Positions 16,682 to 26,239 of a DNA stretch of 64,000 nt are shown piece after piece. Numbering within the stretch: the first letter of the stretch is position 1; each line of letters starts with the position of its first letter. The stretch is taken from positions 506,162 to 570,161 of the forward strand of contig JAIXQF010000004.1 of assembly GCA_027484085.1 (NCBI GenBank), read 5' to 3'. The translations under genes were made by a program, and so were the position numbers. This stretch comes from Actinomycetales bacterium. GTDB taxonomy: Bacteria; Actinomycetota; Actinomycetes; S36-B12; UBA5976. The notes under the pieces are model-generated. The model did not search any database and was not told the origin of the DNA. It saw nothing but the letters and a program-made list of their open reading frames with translations.

Positions 16682-18379
16682 ATGGCTGAGTTCATTTATA
16701 CCCTTGCAAAAGCACGTAAAGCCCACGGCGACAAGGTCATCTTGGATGATGTAACCCTGTCCTTCTTACCTGGCGCCAAAATTGGCGTTGTTGGCCCCAA
16801 CGGTGCAGGTAAATCGACCTTGCTGAAGATCATGGCTGGTGTCGAGAAGATTTCTAATGGCGATGCCATGTTGTCAGCTGGCTACACCGTTGGCATGTTG
16901 GCTCAGGAACCAGACCTAGACGATTCAAAGAACGTTATTGAGAATGTCCAAGAAGGCGTTGCTGAAACTATGGCAATGCTGGCTCGCTTTAATGAAGTTT
17001 CCGCTCAAATGGCTGATCCAGATGCGGACTTCGATTCCTTGATGGCCGAAATGGGAACTCTGCAAGAAGCCATAGATCATAAGAATGCCTGGGACCTTGA
17101 TAACCAGCTTGAGCAGGCAATGGACGCACTTCGTTGCCCACCAAGTGATGCTGACGTAAGCGTTCTCTCCGGTGGCGAGCGTCGCCGCGTTGCGTTATGC
17201 AAGCTTTTATTGCAGCAGCCTGACCTATTACTTCTCGACGAACCAACTAACCACCTTGATGCCGAAAGCGTTAACTGGCTAGAGCAACATTTGGAAAAGT
17301 ACCCAGGAACAGTTATCGCGATTACTCACGATAGATACTTCCTCGACAACGTTGCGCAGTGGATTCTGGAACTTGACCGTGGTCGTGCCTACCCATACGA
17401 AGGCAACTACTCGACATACTTGGAAAAGAAGCAAGCTCGCCTAAAAGTTGAAGGCGCAAAAGATGCGAAACTTTCTAAGCGACTACAAGAAGAACTTGAA
17501 TGGGTGCGTTCGAATGCGAAGGCTCGCCAGACTAAGAGCCGCGCACGTCTTGATCGCTACGAAGAGATGGCAATTGAGGCGGAAAAGACTCGCAAGATGG
17601 ACTTTGAAGAAATTCAGATTCCACCGGGCCCACGCTTAGGTAACGTAGTAATTGAAGCTGACAAACTTGGTAAAGGTTTTGGCGATCGCATTTTGATGGA
17701 TGACTTGTCATTCACATTGCCGCGCAACGGCATTATCGGTGTGATCGGACCTAATGGTGTTGGTAAAACTACTTTGTTCCGCATGATTGTTGCAGCAGCA
17801 ACAGGGGATACCAGCGACGCCTCAACTCAGCCAGACTCTGGATCGCTTCGGGTTGGAGAAACCGTAAAGCTTTCTTATGTTGACCAGAGTCGTGCAGGTC
17901 TAGATCCAACTAAGAACGTTTGGGAAGTTGTTTCCGATGGTCTGGACTGGATCAAAGTTGGCGCCGTTGAAATGCCATCTCGCGCTTACATTGGAGCATT
18001 TGGCTTCAAGGGCCCGGATCAGCAGAAGCCGTCAGGTGTTCTTTCCGGTGGTGAGCGAAATCGCTTGAACCTGGCTTTAACTTTGAAGCAGGGTGGAAAC
18101 GTTTTACTCCTTGACGAACCAACTAACGATTTAGATGTTGAAACTCTAGGATCCTTGGAAAACGCGCTACTTGAATTCCCTGGTTGCGCGGTGATCACAT
18201 CCCACGATCGCTGGTTCCTGGACCGCATCGCAACTCATATTTTGGCTTACGAAGGCGATTCAAATTGGTTCTGGTTTGAGGGCAACTTCGAGTCCTACGA
18301 AAAGAACAAGATTGATCGCTTGGGCGCAGACGCTGCCAGACCACATCGCGCAACGTATCGCAAACTAACTCGCGGTTAG
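16682..18379 (+). CDS. ettA: Energy-dependent translational throttle protein EttA (ABC-F)
   Basis: A 565-residue soluble ABC-F ATPase with two nucleotide-binding domains and no membrane segments. First domain: Walker A GPNGAGKST, signature LSGGERRR, Walker B LLLLDEPTNHLD. Second: GPNGVGKTT, LSGGERNR, LLLDEPTNDLD. A charged linker lies between them. EttA binds the ribosomal E site and gates the first peptide bond according to ATP/ADP ratio. The thioesterase gene starts 3 bases after its stop, a pairing that is conserved in actinobacteria. Confidence 0.95.
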   Translation: MAEFIYTLAKARKAHGDKVILDDVTLSFLPGAKIGVVGPNGAGKSTLLKIMAGVEKISNGDAMLSAGYTVGMLAQEPDLDDSKNVIENVQEGVAETMAMLARFNEVSAQMADPDADFDSLMAEMGTLQEAIDHKNAWDLDNQLEQAMDALRCPPSDADVSVLSGGERRRVALCKLLLQQPDLLLLDEPTNHLDAESVNWLEQHLEKYPGTVIAITHDRYFLDNVAQWILELDRGRAYPYEGNYSTYLEKKQARLKVEGAKDAKLSKRLQEELEWVRSNAKARQTKSRARLDRYEEMAIEAEKTRKMDFEEIQIPPGPRLGNVVIEADKLGKGFGDRILMDDLSFTLPRNGIIGVIGPNGVGKTTLFRMIVAAATGDTSDASTQPDSGSLRVGETVKLSYVDQSRAGLDPTKNVWEVVSDGLDWIKVGAVEMPSRAYIGAFGFKGPDQQKPSGVLSGGERNRLNLALTLKQGGNVLLLDEPTNDLDVETLGSLENALLEFPGCAVITSHDRWFLDRIATHILAYEGDSNWFWFEGNFESYEKNKIDRLGADAARPHRATYRKLTRG

Positions 18380-18382
18380 TCG

Positions 18383-18784
18383 ATGCCAGCGTTAACGATC
18401 CCAGTTCATTTGCGCTGGGGTGATATGGATATCTTCAAGCACATTAACAACGTTGCCTATGTTGGTTACCTGGAAGATGCTCGCGTAGCTCTGCTAGCAA
18501 ATGCAGGTTTTGCACCAGACTTAGATGGTTTCGGGCAATTAGTAGTTCGGCACGAGATTGATTACGTTAAGCCATTGGTATTTCAGCCTGAGCCTATTGA
18601 GATGACGGTTTGGATTGAATCAATGGGTAACACTTCGTATGTAATCGGCTACTCGATGCACGATGGTGAAGTTGAATACCTTCGGGCCAAAACCACCATG
18701 GTTTGCATGGATATGGAACGCGGTCGCCCTGGACGGATACCAGCCGAACTTCGCGAAACTTACACGCGGTTAATGCGAAGCTGA
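18383..18784 (+). CDS. Hotdog-fold acyl-CoA thioesterase (4HBT/YbgC type)
   Basis: A 133-residue single hotdog domain. The family motif RWGDMDIFKHINNVAYVGYLEDAR contains the catalytic Asp and the HxNN(V/A)xY helix start, and VRHEIDYVKPL follows as in YbgC/FadM-like enzymes. It likely hydrolyses short- or medium-chain acyl-CoA. It follows ettA by 3 bases and is probably co-transcribed, equivalent to the gene after ettA in mycobacteria. It overlaps the convergent MFS gene by 15 bp. Confidence 0.85.
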   Translation: MPALTIPVHLRWGDMDIFKHINNVAYVGYLEDARVALLANAGFAPDLDGFGQLVVRHEIDYVKPLVFQPEPIEMTVWIESMGNTSYVIGYSMHDGEVEYLRAKTTMVCMDMERGRPGRIPAELRETYTRLMRS

Positions 18785-20053
18785 ATTAGCTTTTTCAGCT
18801 TGGGCAAGAGTTGGAATCTTCTTAAGCAAGAACATGCAACCTGCAGCAATTAAGCAAAGGATTGCGGCTGTGTACCAAGCAATTTCATAGTCACCATTTG
18901 TCTCACGGATCCAGCCAGCAAATGAGGCAGCAATTGCAGCTCCAATCATGTGGAATGCAAACACCCAGCCGTAAACCACCCCCGAGCGCGCCAAGCCAAA
19001 GTATTCGCGACACAGTTGGACGGTTGGCGGAACCGTTGCAATCCAGTCCAGGCCATAAAACACAATAAAGAAAATAAGTGGTGGATTAACATGCGGACCC
19101 AGCACTACTGGAATGGTAAGAAGTGCCAATCCACGCATACCGTAAAAGAAAACTAGGAGCCACATTGAGCTAACTTTGTCCGTCAGGTAACCGGAGCCAA
19201 TAGTCCCGATCAGATCAAAGATTCCGATAAAGGCTAATAGTGATGCTGCAGTCGTTGCTGGCATCCCGTGATCATGAGCCGCCGGAATGAAGTGAGTACC
19301 AATCAAACCGTTCGTTGACCAACCACAAACGAAAAATGTAAACGCTAAAACCCAGAACGCTGGGTGGCGCATAGCGGTCAGCAAGACTTCAATTGCCCCG
19401 CGAGCGGTAGCAGGGGCAGCTGGTCCCATTTCAGGCTCTTCTGTGGCGCCATAGGGAAGTTGACCAACATCAGATGGCCGATCGCGAAGAAATACAAACA
19501 CAATCGGGGCAAGTACTGCACAGAAAGTTGCAACGGTAATTGAAGCACTTCGCCAACCGTTGGAATCAATCATGAAGGTCAGCAGCGGCAAGAAGATCAT
19601 TGATCCAGTTGCGTATCCAGCAGAGAACATTCCCGTTACTAAACCGCGTCGCTTAACAAACCATCGGTTAGCAACTGCAGCTCCAAAAACTAATGCCAGA
19701 CAGCCAGTTCCGAATCCTACGAAAAGCCCCCAGAGAACTACTAAGTGCCAACTTTGCGTCATCAAGGTAGTTAGATAAAGACCCGAAGCGACTAGCAGCA
19801 ATGCAGACGCAACAACTCGTCGCATTGAAAAGCGTTCAATTAAAGTGGCTGCAAATGGAGCAGTGATCCCATACATCAGTAGGTGTAGCGCAACGGCGCC
19901 AGATGTCAGACTTCGGGACCATCCAAACTCTTCTTCGAGCGGAACGAGCATTACGCCTGTAGTTGACCTAAAAGCTGCTGCTGAAATCAAAGTTAGAAAA
20001 GTTATTGCAACAATCCACCACGCTCGATGAATTCGCGAAAGCCCTAACAACAT
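18770..20053 (-). CDS. MFS transporter (monocarboxylate/oxalate-formate-like)
   Basis: A 427-residue protein with 12 hydrophobic segments in two halves separated by a cytosolic loop (residues about 195-215, RPSDVGQLPYGATEEPE). The first loop has RFSMRRV, and helix 4-5 contains GTGCLALVFGAAVANRWF. This pattern (NRWFVKRRGLVTG) resembles the OxlT/monocarboxylate branch of MFS. The substrate could be a small carboxylate but cannot be fixed from sequence. It sits alone between backbone genes on the opposite strand. Confidence 0.75.
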   Translation of the reverse strand: MLLGLSRIHRAWWIVAITFLTLISAAAFRSTTGVMLVPLEEEFGWSRSLTSGAVALHLLMYGITAPFAATLIERFSMRRVVASALLLVASGLYLTTLMTQSWHLVVLWGLFVGFGTGCLALVFGAAVANRWFVKRRGLVTGMFSAGYATGSMIFLPLLTFMIDSNGWRSASITVATFCAVLAPIVFVFLRDRPSDVGQLPYGATEEPEMGPAAPATARGAIEVLLTAMRHPAFWVLAFTFFVCGWSTNGLIGTHFIPAAHDHGMPATTAASLLAFIGIFDLIGTIGSGYLTDKVSSMWLLVFFYGMRGLALLTIPVVLGPHVNPPLIFFIVFYGLDWIATVPPTVQLCREYFGLARSGVVYGWVFAFHMIGAAIAASFAGWIRETNGDYEIAWYTAAILCLIAAGCMFLLKKIPTLAQAEKANSASH

Positions 20054-20092
20054 GTTGCAAGGCTATCGGTCAACCAGAATCTATATCGGCAG

Positions 20093-20467
20093 TTAAGGAG
20101 TATTCACCAAACTGTGGGCAGCCGAAACTAGGTAAGTCCACAGTTGTTCTCGCAAATCCTCATCCATTTGAATTTGGGAGAGTGAAGCATGCATGTGATA
20201 AATCCATCGGTCTCGGGCGTCACCGTCGATTACGAATGGCATGTGTCGCATGCGAAGTCGTGGATGTCCACGCTCTTCCTGGTAGATCGATGGCCCACCC
20301 CAGTATTGCTGCAAAAAAAGGGTTAAGTGTCGGCGAGATTCGGTTAAGTCCTGATCCACATACATCGGGCGCAAGACCTCATCGGTCTCAATACCTTCGT
20401 AAAAACCATCGACTAGTTTGACGAAGAATTCTCCGCCACCAACTGCATCAAAAAGTGATTGCTCCAC
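20093..20467 (-). CDS. glbO: Group II truncated hemoglobin (GlbO type)
   Basis: A 124-residue 2-on-2 globin. The proximal histidine is in LRMRHMPF, and the B/E-helix region has FYEGIETDEVLRPMY and LTLFLQQYWGGP, hallmark segments of group II. These proteins bind O2 and NO and are often linked to oxidative or nitrosative stress. GlbO lies close to pepN and the Rv2466c-like gene in mycobacteria, and the same order is kept here. It is followed after 4 bases, upstream on the strand, by the SDR gene. Confidence 0.92.
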   Translation of the reverse strand: MEQSLFDAVGGGEFFVKLVDGFYEGIETDEVLRPMYVDQDLTESRRHLTLFLQQYWGGPSIYQEERGHPRLRMRHMPFVIDGDARDRWIYHMHASLSQIQMDEDLREQLWTYLVSAAHSLVNTP

Positions 20468-20471
20468 GCCT

Positions 20472-21965
20472 CTATTTTGCCGTATTCGCTGCGTAATTCT
20501 GTGCGTCTAGTTTTCTAGCGGCCTTCGTTATGTTCCTGGTCATCGAACCAAAGACAAACCCATGAAACGGCCAGACCGACCACCAATACAAGTGACCCGA
20601 CAGCCCCTTTGGATGATAAATCGCGTGCTGGTGATACATGGTTTCGCCCGCATCATTTTGTTCAACGCGTAGTTCGAGCCACGCAAGACCTGGCAGGTGC
20701 ATCTCAGCTCGAAGTCTTAGTAGTTCCCCAGGGACACACTCTTCAACTCGCCAGAAATCTACAATCTCGCCAGCGAGCAACTTGTTGGGATCGCGCCGAC
20801 CGCGTCGAATTCCTGGACCGCCAAAGAATCGATCAATCAGTCCACGGGTTTCCCAAGCCAACGGGAAGGAATACCAACCGTTTTCGCCGCCAATACCTTC
20901 GATGATTCGCCAAAGGGATTCTCGAGTTGCGTGCGCTGGTACGTAACGGTCATCTGTGTACAGCGAGCCGCCCGCCCAATCGGGATCTGTTGGTAGGGGA
21001 TCGCTTGGTTCGCCAACCATAGAAGCCGATGACCAGCGGGATGTCACGTTTGCCTGCTTAATTCTTGTCAGCGCAATTGCAACTGAATCTTCAAATCCAA
21101 GCAACCCTTCAGGTGGATCCGGGATGTATTGCTTAATGTCATGTTCAGCGCAGATCACTTCAGTTTTCAAGCTATCAACTAATGGCCGAGCAATATTTTT
21201 TGGTACTGGTGTTACCAGGCCGATCCAACGTGCCGATAAACCAGGGGACAAGATGTTGATTGGCAGGATTATTCTTTTCCGCAGACCCGCAACCTTTGCA
21301 TAGCCATGCATCATTTTTTGGTAAGTCAAAACGTCAGGCCCACCAATATCAAATGTGCGGTTGAGTCCAGCTGGAAGATTTCGCGCTTCCATTAAGTAGC
21401 GCAAGACATCGCGAATTGAAATTGGTTGGATTTTGGTGCGGACCCAGCGAGGCGTGATCATCGCCGGAAGTCGCTCAGTTAAGTAGCGAAGCATCTCAAA
21501 TGAAAGGCTTCCGGACCCGATGATTACGGCTGCGCCAAAAGCGATGGTTGGAACTCCAGAACTTAGGAAAATATTTCCAACTTCAGCACGTGATCGTAAG
21601 TGCGGGGAGAGTTTTGGATCATTTTGCAGCCCACCGAGATAAATGATTTTGCCGACTTTATTGGCCTTAGCTGCTTGAGCAAACACGTCAGCCGTGTGAC
21701 GTTCGATTTCTTCGAAGTCACCTGCGCTTCCGATGGCATGAATTAAGTAGTACGCGACATCAACATCGCGAAGTGCTTCATCAGAAACATCTGGATCATC
21801 TGCAGTGCCAACGACAATCTCAACTTGGTCATGCCAGGGATGTTGCGAGATTCGCTCTGGATGCCTTACGAGAACTCGAACTCGTGCGCCTTCCGCTAGT
21901 AAGCGCGGGATTAGGCGACCACCGATGTAGCCAGTGGCTCCAGTGACAAGGCAAAGTTGGGACAT
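20472..21965 (-). CDS. SDR oxidoreductase fused to DUF2867
   Basis: A 497-residue two-domain protein. Residues 1-290 form an atypical NAD(P)-binding SDR (TGATGYIGGRLIP at the N-terminus, DVAYYLIH, LGGLQND). Residues 330-485 match DUF2867 (a START/SRPBCC-like fold), with GGENGWYSFP and PGLAWLELRV and the hydrophobic YWWSVWPFHG near the end. Found in actinobacteria and cyanobacteria with no assigned reaction; a redox role on a hydrophobic substrate is inference. It is upstream of glbO on the same strand and likely co-transcribed. Confidence 0.8.
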   Translation of the reverse strand: MSQLCLVTGATGYIGGRLIPRLLAEGARVRVLVRHPERISQHPWHDQVEIVVGTADDPDVSDEALRDVDVAYYLIHAIGSAGDFEEIERHTADVFAQAAKANKVGKIIYLGGLQNDPKLSPHLRSRAEVGNIFLSSGVPTIAFGAAVIIGSGSLSFEMLRYLTERLPAMITPRWVRTKIQPISIRDVLRYLMEARNLPAGLNRTFDIGGPDVLTYQKMMHGYAKVAGLRKRIILPINILSPGLSARWIGLVTPVPKNIARPLVDSLKTEVICAEHDIKQYIPDPPEGLLGFEDSVAIALTRIKQANVTSRWSSASMVGEPSDPLPTDPDWAGGSLYTDDRYVPAHATRESLWRIIEGIGGENGWYSFPLAWETRGLIDRFFGGPGIRRGRRDPNKLLAGEIVDFWRVEECVPGELLRLRAEMHLPGLAWLELRVEQNDAGETMYHQHAIYHPKGLSGHLYWWSVWPFHGFVFGSMTRNITKAARKLDAQNYAANTAK

Positions 21966-22010
21966 ACCTAAGTGTTACGGGTTATTTCCGAACGCGCAGG
22001 TTGGGGTTAC

Positions 22011-22538
22011 TTACTTTTCCCAGCTCGTGTTTTGGCTGTGGTTAGCCACATTCAAAATCTCACCATTTCGTACGTACCAAAGCACACCAGCTTCGTCACG
22101 TACTTTTGTGGTGCGCAAGGCAACCGCTTCAACTTTGCCTTTGACCGTACCAAATTCGACAACATCACCGATTCCAAATTGGTCTTCCAGAATCAGGAAG
22201 AGACCAGAAATGAAGTCCTTGACCAGGGTTTGAGCACCAAAGCCCAGCGCAACGCCTGCAATTCCAGCACTAGCTAGAAGTGGCCCAATATTCACTCCGA
22301 AGACCGAAAGCACCATCAAGGCCGTAGTTCCCCAAATGACGACGGAGGTGAAGGTGTTTAAAACCGTGGAAATTGTCTCGCTTCGTTGGTCCCGCCGCTC
22401 ACTCGCGCCAAAGGCCTTGCGTAGCAGGCGATTACTTGCGCGGGCCAAAATGTTTCGGGAAACAAATGCGACCAAGATAATGACGATTATCTTCAGGGGT
22501 TCCCCGAGGAACCATGCGAGGAATTCGGAATAAGTCAT
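22011..22538 (-). CDS. Small mechanosensitive channel (MscS family)
   Basis: About 175 residues from ATG 22538; an in-frame ATG at 22595 would add 19 charged residues. There are two upstream membrane segments, then the pore-lining TM3 (GIAGVALGFGAQTLVKDFISGLFLILEDQFGIGD) and the start of the beta domain (VKGKVEAVALRTTKVRDEAG). The protein stops soon after this domain, so it lacks the large cytosolic cage of E. coli MscS, as in many short actinobacterial homologues. It would release solutes on hypo-osmotic shock. It is divergent from the small membrane protein at 22617. Confidence 0.85.
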   Translation of the reverse strand: MTYSEFLAWFLGEPLKIIVIILVAFVSRNILARASNRLLRKAFGASERRDQRSETISTVLNTFTSVVIWGTTALMVLSVFGVNIGPLLASAGIAGVALGFGAQTLVKDFISGLFLILEDQFGIGDVVEFGTVKGKVEAVALRTTKVRDEAGVLWYVRNGEILNVANHSQNTSWEK

Positions 22539-22616
22539 ACCTCTATCTTTGCGACAATCGACTGGCTTGTCTTGGGTCCAAGTCGTGTCGAACAAGGTTT
22601 ATCGTAAAGTAGAGGC

Positions 22617-22934
22617 ATGAAGACAAGCATTCGTCGCCTTTGGTCCAGTACATCAGTTGCTGCTGTTTTGATTTCTACTTCAGCAGCGCCAGCATTTGCA
22701 GAATCCACCAAACGCGATGACGGTGACCAACCAGGCGAACCAATGGGAACACTCAATGCCATTCTTTGGTTCGTTGTGTTGCCGCTTGCAATCTCAGGCA
22801 TCATTGCACTTTTGACTATGGGGCCAAGTTGGACCAGCGCCGCTCGCAAATCAACTCGTGACGGTTACCTAGATGACCCAACACTTGCTGACCGCGAAGT
22901 TTCAAGTAGCGATCGCTCCCAAATCGGCTACTAA
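22617..22934 (+). CDS. Small membrane protein with signal-like N-terminus
   Basis: A 105-residue protein. Residues 1-28 look like a signal peptide or first helix (SIRRLWSS then a hydrophobic stretch ending APAFA). Residues 45-67 are a strong membrane helix (LNAILWFVVLPLAISGIIALL). The C-terminal tail is polar and rich in Ser/Asp/Arg. A TAAAGT box 6 bases before the ATG, or alternatively AGAGG as a ribosome site, precedes the start. I do not recognise the family. It is adjacent to the MscS-type gene but divergent. Confidence 0.65.
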   Translation: MKTSIRRLWSSTSVAAVLISTSAAPAFAESTKRDDGDQPGEPMGTLNAILWFVVLPLAISGIIALLTMGPSWTSAARKSTRDGYLDDPTLADREVSSSDRSQIGY

Positions 22935-22969
22935 TTAATCTCAGCCGCTGATTCAGGTCGGATTAAGCG

Positions 22970-25513
22970 TTAGCTTGCATCAAATGCTTGGCAGCGCAGC
23001 GAACGCGCAACGTTATCTCGCAGTTCACGCACCAACCGGATCGCGCCAACATCACTTGATCCGCTGATAAATGCATCAGCCTTTGCCAGGATCTCCGGGG
23101 AACCAAGCAACGATGGGAACAAACCTAAAGTAAGGGTTTGAGCAATCTCATTTGTGCGAGTTTCCCAAACATCAGCAATAACAGCGAAGTACTTGTCTAC
23201 GTATGGCACAAGCAGTTCGCGTTGATCAGGTTGTGAGAATCCGCCAACTGTTGATTCAAGTAGCGCATTGGCAAGGTTATGGTTTTCAATGACCGCATTC
23301 CAAGCAATTAACTTAGCTTCAGCTGTTGGAATTCCAGCGCGTGCAGATGCAGCTTGGCGCTGACCGCCAGCAGTGTTATCCCGCTCCAATTCTTGATCAA
23401 TAGCCACCTCAGGCAATTCACCCAAAGCAACCAATCGAGCAACAAGTTGCCAGCGCAAGTCAGTGTCGACTACTAATCCCGCAGGGGTCGCACTGCCATC
23501 AAGCCAGCCGGCGATAAGTGCAATGTGGTCTTTAGTTCTGGCTAAGCCGGCAATGTTTTTGACGAATGCAAGTTGATGATCGCTACCAGGCTCGGTTTTT
23601 GCCAAGGCTTCGATCAGTGCGGCAGCTAACGCATCGCGATTTGCGGCGCGGTTTTCTGGATTACCAAATTGTTCAATTGCTGATCGTGCTTGAAGGAGTA
23701 ATTGCTGAGCGACGCCGATTTCGATACTTCCAAGATCGGCACTGAGCACCATGTTTAAGTAATCGGTGGTACGCATTTCGGCATCCCGAGTCATATCCCA
23801 AGCTGCGCCCCAAATCAGGGCGCGGGAAACGCTGTCTTCGATGTCTCGCAACCCAGTTGCAGAGGTCTTTGCTGATTCCTCATCTAGGCGAATCTTTACA
23901 AAGGTGTAATCACCATCATTGAGTAGCAATAGATCTGCAGCTGGCATGCCAACTAACTCTGGCACTTCAGTCCGTGCACCATCGACGTCAATTTCGATTC
24001 GACTGTCGCGCTTAATTTTTGAACCAGAACGGTTATACAGACCGATTCCGATGTGATGTGGGCGAAGTAATTGATCCACACCCTCAGGCGCCACAGGTGG
24101 TTCTTGAATTACAACTACGGATTTGTATTTTCCGTCTTCAATTTCGATTTCTGGACGCAGCGTGTTAACGCCAGCTGTTTGTAGCCAGCGCTGGGTCCAA
24201 TCTTTCAAGGAGCGACCACTTGCCGCTTCAAGCTCTACCAGCAAGTCCGATAATTCAGTGTTGCCCCAGGCATGCTTCTTGAAGTACTCACGGATACCTG
24301 CAAAGAAAGCGTCCTCGCCAACCCAGGCAACCAATTGCCGAAGCGCTGAAGCGCCCTTTGCATAGGTAATGCCGTCAAAGTTAACTTCAACTGCATCTAA
24401 GTCGAACATGTCTGCAACGATTGGGTGAGTAGTTGGCAGTTGATCTTGGCGATATCCCCAGGCCTTGCGTTGGTTTACGAAATTGACCCACGCCTCTTTG
24501 TATTGAGTTGCTTGAACTGAGGCATGATGGGCAGCCCATTCTGCGAAACTTTCGTTTAACCACAGGTCGTCCCACCACTTCATGGTGACTAAGTCGCCAA
24601 ACCACATGTGAGCCATTTCGTGCAGGACGGTATTAGCGCGCTGTTCGTAAGTTGCCCGAGTCACCTTGCTACGGAATACGTAACTTTCATGATGGGTAAC
24701 ACAGCCAGCGTTTTCCATCGCTCCCGCATTGAATTCTGGAACGAATAGCTGATCGTATTTTTCAAATGGATAACCGAAATCGAAAGCTTCTTCAAAGTAC
24801 TTAAAACCTTGCTTAGTAACAGTGAACAGATCTTCAGGATCAAGATATTCAGCAAGTGAGTTACGGCAAAACAATCCAAGGGGATAAGTTCCAAATTTTC
24901 CTTGGTACTCATCGCGCACTTCGCAGTAAGGCCCAGCAACGATCGCCGTGATGTAGGTTGACATTTTCTTCGTTGCAGGAAACTCCCATTTCGCGACGCC
25001 ATCACGAACCGGAGTGGTGGTCGGAGTAATCGAATTGCTTGTGACTTTCCAGTGATCTGGAGCGGTCACAGTAAAGGTGAAGGTCGCCTTTATGTCAGGC
25101 TGATCAAAACACGCGAAAACGCGACGAGCGTCAGCAATTTCAAATTGCGTATATAGGTAAACCTCATCATCAACGGGGTCAATGAAGCGATGCAATCCCT
25201 CGCCGGTGTTCATGTACGCAGCTTCGGCTTCAACTACTAGAACGTTGTGGGTTTTCAAATTGTGTAGTGGAATGCGAAAGCCATCGTGGGTAGAGGTATC
25301 GAGGGATTCACCATTTAGTTCAATTCGTTGAACCTTGGGAGCGATGAAGTCGATCCAAGTTGAGTTACCTTCACGAGCAGTGAAGTGGACAGTAGTTCGG
25401 CTACCAAAAGTGTCATCGCGAGTCGATAGATCCAGCTCCACCTCGTAGTTTTGCGCCTGAACAACTGCAGAACGTTCACTTGCTTCCAACCTAGTGATGT
25501 TGGTGCTGGACAT
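22970..25513 (-). CDS. pepN: Aminopeptidase N (M1 metallopeptidase)
   Basis: An 847-residue M1 zinc aminopeptidase that trims N-terminal residues from peptides in the cytosol. GAMENAG (substrate-binding) and HEMAHMWFGDLVT with the downstream NESFAEW glutamate form the HExxH-x18-E zinc site. The C-terminal ERAP1-like domain is complete. I chose ATG 25513, which has GGAG 5 bases upstream, over a longer frame starting at 25714 whose extra 67 residues are not family-like. The gene lies beside the DsbA-like gene in divergent orientation, as pepN does in mycobacteria. Confidence 0.95.
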   Translation of the reverse strand: MSSTNITRLEASERSAVVQAQNYEVELDLSTRDDTFGSRTTVHFTAREGNSTWIDFIAPKVQRIELNGESLDTSTHDGFRIPLHNLKTHNVLVVEAEAAYMNTGEGLHRFIDPVDDEVYLYTQFEIADARRVFACFDQPDIKATFTFTVTAPDHWKVTSNSITPTTTPVRDGVAKWEFPATKKMSTYITAIVAGPYCEVRDEYQGKFGTYPLGLFCRNSLAEYLDPEDLFTVTKQGFKYFEEAFDFGYPFEKYDQLFVPEFNAGAMENAGCVTHHESYVFRSKVTRATYEQRANTVLHEMAHMWFGDLVTMKWWDDLWLNESFAEWAAHHASVQATQYKEAWVNFVNQRKAWGYRQDQLPTTHPIVADMFDLDAVEVNFDGITYAKGASALRQLVAWVGEDAFFAGIREYFKKHAWGNTELSDLLVELEAASGRSLKDWTQRWLQTAGVNTLRPEIEIEDGKYKSVVVIQEPPVAPEGVDQLLRPHHIGIGLYNRSGSKIKRDSRIEIDVDGARTEVPELVGMPAADLLLLNDGDYTFVKIRLDEESAKTSATGLRDIEDSVSRALIWGAAWDMTRDAEMRTTDYLNMVLSADLGSIEIGVAQQLLLQARSAIEQFGNPENRAANRDALAAALIEALAKTEPGSDHQLAFVKNIAGLARTKDHIALIAGWLDGSATPAGLVVDTDLRWQLVARLVALGELPEVAIDQELERDNTAGGQRQAASARAGIPTAEAKLIAWNAVIENHNLANALLESTVGGFSQPDQRELLVPYVDKYFAVIADVWETRTNEIAQTLTLGLFPSLLGSPEILAKADAFISGSSDVGAIRLVRELRDNVARSLRCQAFDAS

Positions 25514-25594
25514 AGATACTCCCGAATTTTTCCTGATTGACTCCATCTTGACACCTGATGCTGATGCCCGCAGATGCGGGTCTAATCTGAATTC

Positions 25595-26209
25595 ATGACT
25601 GAAACAAATAGCACTGCAGATTTTTGGTTTGATCCCATTTGCCCCTGGGCGTGGATCGCCTCGCGCTGGATGCTCGAAGTTGAACATGTTCGCCCCGTTA
25701 CTACGAACTGGCATGTCATGTCGTTGGCAGTTCTAAACGAAGGACGCGAGCTACCTGAAAAGTATGTTGACTTAATGAAGCGTGCTTGGGGACCCGTGCG
25801 CGTTGTTATTGCCGCAGAACAAAAGCATGGCAACAAAGTAGTTGGACCCCTTTACACCGCACTTGGCACACGAATTCATGATCAAGGTCGAGGCGATGAT
25901 TACCTACCGGTTATTGCAGAAGCACTGGCCGAATGTGGACTTGAAGAAAACCTGATTGAAGCAGCTTTGGTAACCGATCACGATGAAGCTCTAAAGAAGA
26001 GTCATCATGAAGGCATGGATCCAGTTGGTATGGATGTTGGTACCCCAGTTATTCATGTAAATGGAACCGCATTCTTTGGGCCAGTAGTAACCCCAATCCC
26101 ACGCGGCGAAGCAGCCGGCAAGCTATGGGACGGCGTAGTGCTGGTCGCAAGCACAGATGGCTTCTTTGAATTGAAGCGAACCCGCACTCGGGATCCAATT
26201 TTCGATTAA
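25595..26209 (+). CDS. DsbA-family protein, Rv2466c-like (mycothiol-dependent reductase type)
   Basis: A 204-residue thioredoxin-fold protein very similar along its length to Mycobacterium Rv2466c: [69 protein letters not shown]. The active-site motif is C-P-W-A, so the second cysteine of the CPWC found in Rv2466c is replaced by alanine. This implies a monothiol mechanism, for example with mycothiol, if the enzyme is active. It is adjacent to pepN and rpiB as in mycobacteria. Confidence 0.88.
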   Translation: MTETNSTADFWFDPICPWAWIASRWMLEVEHVRPVTTNWHVMSLAVLNEGRELPEKYVDLMKRAWGPVRVVIAAEQKHGNKVVGPLYTALGTRIHDQGRGDDYLPVIAEALAECGLEENLIEAALVTDHDEALKKSHHEGMDPVGMDVGTPVIHVNGTAFFGPVVTPIPRGEAAGKLWDGVVLVASTDGFFELKRTRTRDPIFD

Positions 26210-26239
26210 GTTTTGCTCAATACGAGTCAAGGAGAAAAC

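Noticed and set aside
20005-20421. 138-residue plus-strand ORF opposite glbO
   Set aside because: It is antisense to a well-conserved globin gene and has no recognisable motifs.
25514-25714. 67-residue N-terminal extension of PepN
   Set aside because: It overlaps the divergent DsbA-like gene; ATG 25513 has a good ribosome site and matches the family start.
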